NCBI GenBank assembly: GCA_026989685.1
Contig: JALSIV010000379.1
Location: 1-45,970 of the forward strand
Source of the DNA: Pirellulaceae bacterium
GTDB taxonomy: Bacteria > Planctomycetota > Planctomycetia > Pirellulales > Pirellulaceae
Reading direction: 5' to 3'
Length of the DNA stretch: 45,970 bases
Shown here: positions 1 to 6,761 of the stretch, in pieces
Layout: each line of letters starts with the position of its first letter
How positions within the stretch are numbered: the first letter of the stretch is position 1
Notes under the pieces: generated by a model
The model's database searches: none
Told to the model about the DNA's origin: nothing
Seen by the model: the letters and a program-made list of their open reading frames with translations, nothing else
Translations under genes and position numbers: made by a program

Positions 1-1176
1 CCCCACCCACTTGCCCCCTCGATAGGCGACGACGCTGGTGGTTTGCAGCGTCTTGCGCGTCGACCCCATCAGGAACAGAGCGGCGAAGCAAGTATCGGGC
101 ACCGGGCCGCCATTGCTCTCCCAATGCCCGTCGGGAGCCTGTGTCTTGAGCAAATAGCGAGCGCCCCGCCGGTACCACTTGTTTCGCTCGGCCGGCGGCA
201 ACTGAAAGTTGGCGGCCTCCGCGTCCGCCTGACGAAGACTCTCGTAACGCTCCAGCGCATACAGCGAATAGTGAATCCACGTCTTCAGATCATTGACCTT
301 GTAGTTTTCTTCGATCCAGCGATTCCCGGCGGAAATCACCCGGCCGAATGTTCGCAGCGGAATATCGGTCTTGACCTGCTGAACCCGCTTTTCTTCCACC
401 AACTCGAACGCCGGCGGCAACCCGTCGTTGTACTGCTTCTTCAGTCGCCGATAGCCGACCCGATCCTTGACGATGTAGATCGATCCCATCGCGGCAACGG
501 TAAGACTGTGCCGTACACCGGACTGCTTGACGCGTTCCCCGACCGTGTAGGCGGGCTTGCCCTGATAGCCGAAGCCGCCGCTGGGATCCTGAGTGCGCAA
601 CAGCCAGCGAGCTGCGTCGTCCCAGACGGTCGCCGGCGTTTCCACTCCCGCCTGATCCTCCGCCTCCCAAAGTCCCAGTACGGCATACTGTGTCATGGAC
701 GTGTCACACGTCTCCCCGTTCGTTGGATGGCTCCGAGGATACCCCCAGGCGCCGGCGGGTTTTTGCCGGTAGTGCAAGGACTGGGCGAAGGTCTCGATTT
801 CCGAACGGTAGCGTGACGGGTTGAGCGCCACCAGGAACATCAACGAGATGCCGGTGGAGTAGATATCGAGCGTAATTTTCCCGGCCCCTCGCCGGGCCTG
901 AGCCTGCACGCCGGCAAGTGCCTGCTTCACCTTCGGGTGCGATTCGTCCTTTCCCGCTTTGACAAACGTCAGTGCCACCAGCGACCGGGCACCCAGCCTC
1001 GATTCATCCTGCTTTTCCAGGTACTTGAGTGCCCGTTCGACGGCCTGTTTGACTCGAGGATGTTGCGGGCTCAACTGCGCCAAAGCAGCCGGACGACTGC
1101 TGAATGTCCACAGCACCGCCATCAGCGCGGCGACGACGATGCGCGGCACCTTTCCCGGATCTCTCGGACTAGCCAC
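1..1176 (-). CDS. secreted prenyltransferase/squalene-oxidase repeat protein, partial (3' end beyond window)
   Basis: The minus-strand frame is open from a GTG at 1176 to the window edge, so the C-terminus is missing. The first ~34 residues form a signal peptide (hydrophobic VVAALMAVLWTF, then AALAQ). The rest has the alternating helical pattern of the terpenoid-cyclase/prenyltransferase alpha-alpha toroid fold, with repeat-like motifs AWGYPRSHPTNGETCDTSM, QDPSGGFGYQG and APDGHWESNGG plus DTCFAALFL. Family knowledge: planctomycetes carry many exported proteins of this kind whose function is unknown; they are not shown to be squalene cyclases, and I see no DXDD motif in the visible part. The GTG start is preceded by GGGAGG. 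The gene lies head-to-tail after the HD-domain gene on the same strand with a ~124 bp gap. The family call is fairly secure; the role is unknown. Confidence 0.8.
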   Translation of the reverse strand, partial: MASPRDPGKVPRIVVAALMAVLWTFSSRPAALAQLSPQHPRVKQAVERALKYLEKQDESRLGARSLVALTFVKAGKDESHPKVKQALAGVQAQARRGAGKITLDIYSTGISLMFLVALNPSRYRSEIETFAQSLHYRQKPAGAWGYPRSHPTNGETCDTSMTQYAVLGLWEAEDQAGVETPATVWDDAARWLLRTQDPSGGFGYQGKPAYTVGERVKQSGVRHSLTVAAMGSIYIVKDRVGYRRLKKQYNDGLPPAFELVEEKRVQQVKTDIPLRTFGRVISAGNRWIEENYKVNDLKTWIHYSLYALERYESLRQADAEAANFQLPPAERNKWYRRGARYLLKTQAPDGHWESNGGPVPDTCFAALFLMGSTRKTLQTTSVVAYRGGKWVG

Positions 1177-1300
1177 GGAGCCCTCCCAGCACCTCGCCCA
1201 AAGGAGGCACGTCACCAAGAAGAGACGAAACATCACCAACGCGGTGTTCAATCTAATCGCAACGCGATGTCGATGTCAAGCAACGAGCATCCGACGCGAT

Positions 1301-2077
1301 CTACCACCAGGATCGACTCTCGGAGTCCTCGTCGCCCTCGCACGCACCGGCCAACTCACGAAGGTAGTCGAGCGCTTCCTGAACCGTCGGCACCACGACA
1401 CCCCGTTGTCGGCCCCGGCGGTCGCAGCGCGCCAACGTGAGGAGTTCCTGGAACGACTCGTGCTGCTCGAGACGGCGCCGAGCCCGACTGCCGATGGTGG
1501 TGTCCAGACATCCTTGCGCTTCGTCCAGATGAGCAATCAGCCAGGCGGTCCGCTTGGAAATCCTCGATTCGAGCGCTGCCAACCCCGCCTCCACCGGCTC
1601 CTTGCGGTCCAGCGCCTCGCCCACGGCATGGAGCAGAGCCGCCAGCAGAAAATCCTCGTCGTAAGGCATCTCGGCTCGCGCCAATTCGAAGACCTGCAGC
1701 GAATGGTACAGCGCATCCCCTTCGGGGTGGATGCGTCGGGGAAGGCGGACATTCTCAAGTGGATAGAGCAGCGACGCGAAATAGGACCAGCGATCTTCGC
1801 TCCGCCCAAGCAAGGTCGCGTCGGTAGCGTTCGAACGAGCCTCCGCGGGCGAAGACACATCGGAGACTGCACCGCTGGGCTGGGCGAACTGAGTTTCCAT
1901 CCGCAGCAACTGCTCCCGAATGTCGCTCCGCTGAGGAAGGTCCTTCGGTGGCACCCACCCGCGCACCAGTTCTCGAATCGCCCGACTGCGAGCCTGAAAC
2001 CAATCGGTCTCCTGGCGAGTCCAAATCAGCCGGGCTGCATGCCAGGCCAACTGCCGCCGAAGTTTGGATACGGTCAT
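1301..2077 (-). CDS. HD-domain-like protein with degenerate metal site
   Basis: 258 residues. The start is set at the ATG at 2077 (MTVSKLRRQL); a longer frame upstream runs through divergent-promoter DNA and is rejected. The C-terminal half looks like an HD phosphohydrolase core: YHSLQVFELAR (His125), then DEDFLLAALLHAVGEALD. In active HD proteins the second motif is normally HD-VGK; here His150 is followed by Ala151 and the Lys is Glu, so the metal-binding Asp is missing. The later region (ERTAWLIAH-like KRTAWLIAHLDEA, then LARCDRRGR and a VPTVQEALDYLREL tail) still resembles the family. No membrane segment or signal peptide is visible. It may be a non-catalytic regulatory or binding protein. 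It is divergent from the sulfatase across a 178 bp gap. Fold call moderate, substrate unknown. Confidence 0.7.
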   Translation of the reverse strand: MTVSKLRRQLAWHAARLIWTRQETDWFQARSRAIRELVRGWVPPKDLPQRSDIREQLLRMETQFAQPSGAVSDVSSPAEARSNATDATLLGRSEDRWSYFASLLYPLENVRLPRRIHPEGDALYHSLQVFELARAEMPYDEDFLLAALLHAVGEALDRKEPVEAGLAALESRISKRTAWLIAHLDEAQGCLDTTIGSRARRRLEQHESFQELLTLARCDRRGRQRGVVVPTVQEALDYLRELAGACEGDEDSESRSWW

Positions 2078-2199
2078 GGCTCCACCATAACCGGGAACGG
2101 TGCCGCCGGCCAGATGCGTGCCTTCGGGCGAACCGCCGTCGTTCAAACTGGAGCAGGAACCGACTCTTGTCCTAGCTGCGATCGCCGAGCCGGTTCGGC

Positions 2200-2205
2200 T
2201 ATACT
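2200..2205 (+). promoter_or_regulatory. candidate -10 hexamer for the sulfatase
   Basis: TATACT lies 50 bp before the sulfatase start in the divergent intergenic space. No good -35 match is seen 16-19 bp upstream, so this is only a weak candidate. Confidence 0.3.
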
Positions 2206-2255
2206 GCACGGCGGCTCCGGAGCCGATTCCCCATTCCCACCGGGAGACCATACTG

Positions 2256-3698
2256 ATGCTACGATTCGCCGTTTTCGCCGTCGTGGCCGGCCTCAGTCCG
2301 CTGACCGCTCTGGCAGAGCCGCTGCCGCGCCCCAACATCGTGTTCATCATGGCCGACGATCTGGGCTGGGCAGACGTGGAGTTCCACGGCGGCAATGTGC
2401 CCACTCCCAACCTCAACCGTCTGGCCCGGGAAGGGCTGGAACTGCAGCGCCACTATGTAGCACCGGTGTGCAGTCCGACTCGTACCGGACTGATGACGGG
2501 GCGATACTGGAGTCGATTCCATATCACCACGCCGACCAATCGCCGCGCCCTGCCGTTCGACACCATCACGGCCGCTCGAATCCTGGGGGCCGCCGGATAC
2601 GACACGGCTCTGATCGGAAAATGGCACCTGGGGTCACTCCCCGAGTGCTCTCCCAAGCACTTTGGATTCGACTACAGCTACGGATCCCTGGCCGGCGGTG
2701 TGACTCCGTGGTCCCATCGTTACAAGAAGGGTCCCTACTCCCAGACCTGGCACCGCAACGGAATTCGCCGCAAGGACGAGGGCTATGTGACCGACTTGCT
2801 GGCCGACGACGCCGTTCGTTGGATCGAAGCGCGGGGCGAACGCCCGTTCTTCCTCTACGTCCCGTTTACGGCCGTTCACCTGCCCATCCGCGAACCCGAG
2901 AAGTGGCTGCGAAAAGTCCCTCCCGAGATCGAAGGCGAGGTGGCTCGGCACTATGCGGCCTGCGTGATGCACTTGGACGACGCCGTGGGGAGAATCGTCG
3001 ATGCGCTCGAGCGGACCGGAAAGGGAGACAACACCCTGGTCGTCTTCACCAGCGATAACGGCGGATCGACCGCGGAAAACAACGATACGAAGTACCCGAA
3101 CCTCGGCGACGACTGCCCCAACGGCCGACTCACGGGCAACAACACGCCGCTGCGAGGGCAGAAGGGAAGCCTCTATGAGGGAGGCACGCGCGTACCCACG
3201 CTCGTCTACTGGCCCGGCCACGTCCCCGCCGGCAAGGCCGACTCGACTCCCGTTCACATCGTCGACTGGCTACCGACGTTCGCCACACTGGCGAGAACTC
3301 CGTTCGACCGCTCCGCCCTCCACTTCGACGGCGCTGATCTGTCGCGTCTGCTGCTCCACGGAGAGCCTCTGCCTCCCCGTGTGCTCTATTCGGCCGGTCC
3401 CCGCTTTCGTTCGCGCGCCGTCTGGAACGGTCCGTGGAAACTGATCGTCTCCTACACCTCGGACGATCGCGAGCGGAAGGTCGAGTTGTTCAATCTGGCG
3501 AGCGACCCTCGCGAAGAACATAATCTGGCAGACGCACATCCAACCAGGCTCGAGCAAATGCGGCAGATGTTGCAGGCGGCCATGTTGGGCGACGGTGAGC
3601 ACACCGCTGCGCATCGATACCTACCATCCCTCGAGTCTACAGGTGATTCCACTGACAATCACACCCAAGGCCAAAGAGACCATCGACGTGGCCGGTGA
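2256..3698 (+). CDS. arylsulfatase-type sulfatase, exported
   Basis: 480 residues from the ATG at 2256, which gives a clean signal peptide (LRFAVFAVVAGLSPLTALAEP). The sulfatase core follows: PNIVFIMADDLGWAD binds the metal, and VCSPTRTGLMTGR carries Cys72 in the C-x-P-x-R context that is converted to formylglycine. Further family motifs are GKWHLG, a DNGG motif (TSDNGGST) and the EGGTRVP segment. It should hydrolyse a sulfate ester, plausibly on a polysaccharide, in the periplasm or outside. Planctomycetes are rich in such enzymes. The natural family end seems to fall near RLEQMRQMLQAAM; the last ~30 residues (Asp/His/Arg/Gly rich) read out of frame into what looks like the remains of another gene, so the 3' end may be rearranged. 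Substrate cannot be told. Confidence 0.92.
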   Translation: MLRFAVFAVVAGLSPLTALAEPLPRPNIVFIMADDLGWADVEFHGGNVPTPNLNRLAREGLELQRHYVAPVCSPTRTGLMTGRYWSRFHITTPTNRRALPFDTITAARILGAAGYDTALIGKWHLGSLPECSPKHFGFDYSYGSLAGGVTPWSHRYKKGPYSQTWHRNGIRRKDEGYVTDLLADDAVRWIEARGERPFFLYVPFTAVHLPIREPEKWLRKVPPEIEGEVARHYAACVMHLDDAVGRIVDALERTGKGDNTLVVFTSDNGGSTAENNDTKYPNLGDDCPNGRLTGNNTPLRGQKGSLYEGGTRVPTLVYWPGHVPAGKADSTPVHIVDWLPTFATLARTPFDRSALHFDGADLSRLLLHGEPLPPRVLYSAGPRFRSRAVWNGPWKLIVSYTSDDRERKVELFNLASDPREEHNLADAHPTRLEQMRQMLQAAMLGDGEHTAAHRYLPSLESTGDSTDNHTQGQRDHRRGR

Positions 3699-3837
3699 AC
3701 AGATCGAGTGTTTCCGCTGCGAAGTCGATCCTATCGGCAATACGTTCTGGATCAGCACCGGTGGACGGCTCGTGAAGGTGACTCAGGGCAACCTCACGAT
3801 CGAACTTCTGAAGTCGTCACAGGGGGAGAAACAGTGA
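3595..3837 (+). pseudogene. probable 3' remnant of a lost gene overlapping the sulfatase tail
   Basis: A frame beginning at GTG 3595 and ending at 3837 overlaps the sulfatase by 104 bp in another frame. From about codon 18 it reads like real protein: PLTITPKAKETIDVAG, then IECFRCEVDPIGNTFW and GGRLVKVTQGNLTIELL. This beta-rich run looks like the C-terminal end of a larger exported protein, not a complete small one. The first ~15 codons look like sulfatase shadow. My reading is that a deletion fused the sulfatase 3' end to the tail of a neighbouring gene. A genuine short gene is possible but has no good ribosome-binding site. I do not recognise the family. Confidence 0.45.
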
Positions 3838-3892
3838 TCAACGCTAGCGCGTCCCAATTCATCGTTCCGCTCGGGGAAAGACGTTCACTTCG

Positions 3893-5104
3893 ATGAGGAG
3901 AAAAAACGACGATCGGTTCATTACCGGACTGGATCAGGTGCTCTCGGCGCGGCCGAGTTGGTGGAGTCAACGCCTGGGTCTGCTGGCGAATCAGGCCTCG
4001 GTAACTCGAGAAGGCGATTATGCCTGGACGGCCCTGGCTGAACGTGGTGCCAAACTGAAGTGCGTCTTTTCCCCGCAACATGGGCTCTGGGCCGAAGAAC
4101 AGGCCAACATGGTCGAATCCGATCACGGCCGACTCACCGATCCTCCCATTCCCGTGTACAGCCTCTATGGGGAAACACGCACGCCGAGCGGACCGATGTT
4201 GGAGGGTCTTGAGCGGTTCATTGTCGATTTGCAGGATGTGGGGACTCGAGTCTACACGTTCGTCTGGACGCTGCGGCATTGCCTGATGGCGTGTGCCGAG
4301 CACAACGTGGCGGTGACCATACTCGATCGCCCCAATCCGCTGGGACGAGTCATCATCGAAGGGCCGATCCTCGATTCGCGATTCCAGAGTTTCGTCGGCG
4401 AGGCGCCGATCCCCATGCGACATGGCCTCACGCTGGCCGAACTGGCGCGGTGGATCGTGCGCTACGAATCGTTGCCTCTCGAGCTTGATGTGATCCCCGT
4501 CCGCCACTGGGACGACTCGGCTCTGCTTGCCCAAATGTGGCCGCTGCAACAGTGGATTCCCCCCAGCCCCAACATGCCGACGCCGTTCACGTCGCTGTTC
4601 TATGCGGGGATGGTCCTGCTGGAAGGGACCAACCTGTCCGAAGGACGCGGGACGACCCGCCCGTTCGAAGTCGTGGGAGCCCCGTTCATCGACGGGCACC
4701 GGTTGGCCGATGACATGCAATCGCTGGAACTTCCGGGCGTCGCCTTTCGCCCCGTTCGGTTCCGCCCTACGTTCGACAAATGGCAAGGTGAATGCTGCAG
4801 CGGCTGTCGGCTCGATGTTCGCGATCCGGTTCGCTTTCGACCTTACCGCACATCGATAGCCCTGTTGGCGACGATTGCCACCTGTTGGCCGGATCACTTC
4901 CGCTGGCTTCCGCCTCCGTACGAATACGAAACGAAAAAATGGCCCATTGATATTATCAGTGGTAGCGATCAACTGCGGATCACTCTGTCCGGTCCGATCG
5001 GCGACATTGGCGAAATTGCCCAGAGACTCAGTCAGGTCGACGAGAGGGCCTGGAAGGAGACGTGTCGGGATCGTGTGATTTACGGGCAGGGGGCGTGCCG
5101 ATAG
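3893..5104 (+). CDS. DUF1343 protein, NamZ-like exo-beta-N-acetylmuramidase family
   Basis: 403 residues. Recognised by the order of family motifs: LGLLANQASVT near the N-terminus, CVFSPQHGLWAEEQ, then PVYSLYGETRTPSGPML, IVDLQDVGTRVYTF, ILDRPNPLGR, PIPMRHGLTLAELA, WIPPSPNMPTP and LEGTNLSEGRGTTRPFE. Members of DUF1343 include NamZ, which removes terminal N-acetylmuramic acid from peptidoglycan fragments. Most are exported, but this protein starts MRRKNDDRF with no visible signal peptide, so it is probably cytoplasmic or its start is misplaced. Planctomycetes have thin peptidoglycan, so a recycling role is plausible but inferred. It sits 55 bp after the gene remnant, on the same strand as the sulfatase. 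Family assignment is strong; activity is not shown. Confidence 0.88.
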   Translation: MRRKNDDRFITGLDQVLSARPSWWSQRLGLLANQASVTREGDYAWTALAERGAKLKCVFSPQHGLWAEEQANMVESDHGRLTDPPIPVYSLYGETRTPSGPMLEGLERFIVDLQDVGTRVYTFVWTLRHCLMACAEHNVAVTILDRPNPLGRVIIEGPILDSRFQSFVGEAPIPMRHGLTLAELARWIVRYESLPLELDVIPVRHWDDSALLAQMWPLQQWIPPSPNMPTPFTSLFYAGMVLLEGTNLSEGRGTTRPFEVVGAPFIDGHRLADDMQSLELPGVAFRPVRFRPTFDKWQGECCSGCRLDVRDPVRFRPYRTSIALLATIATCWPDHFRWLPPPYEYETKKWPIDIISGSDQLRITLSGPIGDIGEIAQRLSQVDERAWKETCRDRVIYGQGACR

Positions 5105-5254
5105 GACGGATGGGATCAAGGACCGATGGGACGACGACAGGGATAGCGCCCAGCCATCGTCCCGCGGGGCAACGATCAACAATTCGCAACCCTGGTACCG
5201 GCCGGGGCGATGCCGAGTCGGCCTCCATCGCCCACGGTGGCCTACGAGGGTTGA

Positions 5255-5298
5255 CGCCCTCGAGCCGCCGCTCATCGAGCGGCGGCGTACCTAGGGCG
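5255..5298. terminator. nested hairpin between convergent genes, candidate bidirectional terminator
   Basis: GCCGCCGCT at 5264-5272 pairs perfectly with AGCGGCGGC at 5278-5286, and an outer CGCCCT (5255-5260) pairs with AGGGCG (5293-5298). A second, competing stem is CGAGGG (5245-5250) with CCCTCG (5257-5262). It lies between the ends of the DUF1343 gene (plus) and the Cys-rich gene (minus). There is no T-tract, so its strength as an intrinsic terminator is uncertain. Confidence 0.45.
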
Positions 5299-5333
5299 TG
5301 GCGGGTCCGTCAGGCCGCAGCTCGCGCTCGGTG

Positions 5334-6257
5334 TTACTTCGGCGCGGGACTCTTCGGAGCCGATCCTTTCGGTGCGGCATCCTTTTTTGCGGGCGATTTC
5401 TGCACGGGATGATCGTGCTGCGGCTTTTCGCATGCCGGTTCGGCGGGAACCCACTTGCAAACCGTAACCTCGACCTCCCGCTCCACGACTTCGGGAACCC
5501 ATTCGATACACTTGACCTTCTTCTCTTCGACGACCGTCTTGTAGACCGGTACCTGAACCTGTTTCTCTACGACTCGCGGTTCGTACCGCACGCAAGGCAC
5601 TTCCTTCGTTCGCACTTCGCAGCGATAGCTGCAGACTCGCACCTTGCGAGTGACGAACTTCGTCTCGTAAATCGTCCGCTTGTACGTGTAGGGAACTTCG
5701 TCCCACTCCAGGCGATACGTGGTACAAGGAACCTCCTTGGTGACAAAGTTGGGACACCACACTTTGCGAGGCCGGCCGCACTTGTCGACCGTACAGACCC
5801 AGTGTCCGGCGTCGTAGCAGATCGTGCGAGTGGTCGTGACCGGAACCCTGCGACATATGCGACGCACGCCCTGGCACGTGACCACCTTGGGCACCCGCAC
5901 CGGCACGGTTTGCTCGACCACCTTCCATTCGGGAATCCGCACGGTGTATTGAATCGTCTTCATCTGGCGCACCGGCTCCCACGTGGTGCATTGCCGAGTG
6001 ACCGTCTTGGTCTCTACGATGCGACGGCAGACCTGAATCGTCTTCTCCCGTTCGACCGGTTTGCAAACTACTTCCTTGACGATCCGCTTCTCAGTCACCC
6101 ATTTGGGAACCAGGCAAGGAGCCGGCTCGCACGATTCCCACACATCACAAAACACCGCGCGGTGACACCACAGCAGCCCCCCCTCTGCAGGGCTGGCGGA
6201 CAGACTCGCAGCGGCCAACCCGGCCACTGCCACGAGAACTCGACCGATTCTACTCAT
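5334..6257 (-). CDS. secreted Cys-rich protein with repeated V/T-K/R-V strands (YTV-like)
   Basis: 307 residues with a signal peptide (IGRVLVAVAGLAAASLSASPAEG) and about 20 cysteines. The mature part is a long run of short alternating basic/beta-branched strands, for example KTIQYTVRIPEWKVVEQTV and VRVPKVVTCQG; TKEVPC occurs twice. It ends in a Lys/Pro/Ala tail (KSPAKKDAAPKGSAPKSP). One YTV triplet and the overall style resemble the planctomycete YTV-domain and Cys-rich envelope proteins described from Rhodopirellula-type genomes, which are proposed to build a disulfide-linked protein wall. That function is inference here. The ATG at 6257 has GGGAG nine bases upstream. The gene is divergent from the ABC cassette across 222 bp. 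Exact Pfam assignment needs a search. Confidence 0.75.
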   Translation of the reverse strand: MSRIGRVLVAVAGLAAASLSASPAEGGLLWCHRAVFCDVWESCEPAPCLVPKWVTEKRIVKEVVCKPVEREKTIQVCRRIVETKTVTRQCTTWEPVRQMKTIQYTVRIPEWKVVEQTVPVRVPKVVTCQGVRRICRRVPVTTTRTICYDAGHWVCTVDKCGRPRKVWCPNFVTKEVPCTTYRLEWDEVPYTYKRTIYETKFVTRKVRVCSYRCEVRTKEVPCVRYEPRVVEKQVQVPVYKTVVEEKKVKCIEWVPEVVEREVEVTVCKWVPAEPACEKPQHDHPVQKSPAKKDAAPKGSAPKSPAPK

Positions 6258-6378
6258 CGCTGCATTCTCCCAACATCGAAACCTCGATCACTGGCCCCCT
6301 CCAGGATCCCGCCTGACGCCGGAGAATGTAGCAGATATCCGGTCTGCACAACATGGGAAAGACAGGAAAAATGAAAGG

Positions 6379-6427
6379 TCGACGCGCCCGGCGCGTCGAT
6401 GTTGTATAGTGGGAACCGGTTTCCCAC
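6379..6427 (+). promoter_or_regulatory. putative promoter with two perfect inverted repeats, upstream of the ABC cassette
   Basis: TATAGT at 6405-6410 is a good -10 candidate. A perfect inverted repeat with 10-bp arms around one base (6379-6388 and 6390-6399) covers the place of the -35 box. A second perfect inverted repeat (GTGGGAA at 6409-6415 and TTCCCAC at 6421-6427) lies over the expected start point near 6417. Such placement suggests regulator binding sites, perhaps for two regulators. The first gene starts at 6480, leaving a ~60-nt leader. The regulator is not identifiable from this window. Confidence 0.5.
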
Positions 6428-6479
6428 GAGGCCGCCGAAGTTGTCCCGCGCGTCAGCTCGTTTTCAATCTTTTCATTCC

Positions 6480-6761
6480 ATGCCCCAGTTTTCGCTCCGA
6501 CAGCTCCTGCTCAGCCTGATCGTGTTTGCCGCGGGTTGCGCCGTGTTGGCCCAGGCCGTCCAGGGAGAAGTCCTCCCGCTGGGCCTGATTGCTGGCGTTT
6601 TCTCGATCGGGCTGTTTTTCTGCATGCTGTGGGTGTTGGCAGCTTTGGTGTGGGTCGCCGGTCTGTGTCTTCGCGTCTCGTTGGCCGCGTCGGATGACGC
6701 GCCGGATGTCACGAGTGCGGCCAGTCGTTCGAGCAGCGTCGTTGAGAGGGAATCACCGTGA
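6480..6761 (+). CDS. small membrane protein with RFSLxQL-type N-terminus (cassette copy 1)
   Basis: 93 residues from ATG 6480. The start is chosen because MPQFSLRQLLLSLIVFAAG matches the other cassette copy (PRFSLKQLIW) and a motif frequent at the N-termini of small planctomycete membrane proteins. Two hydrophobic segments follow (about residues 9-26 and 38-64), then a Ser/Asp-rich polar tail. The next gene begins inside its stop codon (GTGA, 4-bp overlap), so translation is coupled. It is probably a small inner-membrane accessory of the exporter encoded downstream. No catalytic motif is visible and I do not know a function. Confidence 0.7.
   Translation: MPQFSLRQLLLSLIVFAAGCAVLAQAVQGEVLPLGLIAGVFSIGLFFCMLWVLAALVWVAGLCLRVSLAASDDAPDVTSAASRSSSVVERESP

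Noticed and set aside
959-3058. 699-codon plus-strand frame covering three genes
   Set aside because: Runs across the antisense of two minus-strand genes and an out-of-frame part of the sulfatase; sequence is Arg/Ser-rich and lacks domains.
3794-5275. 493-codon minus-strand frame opposite the DUF1343 gene
   Set aside because: Antisense shadow in high-GC DNA; no family motifs, while the plus strand encodes a clear family member.
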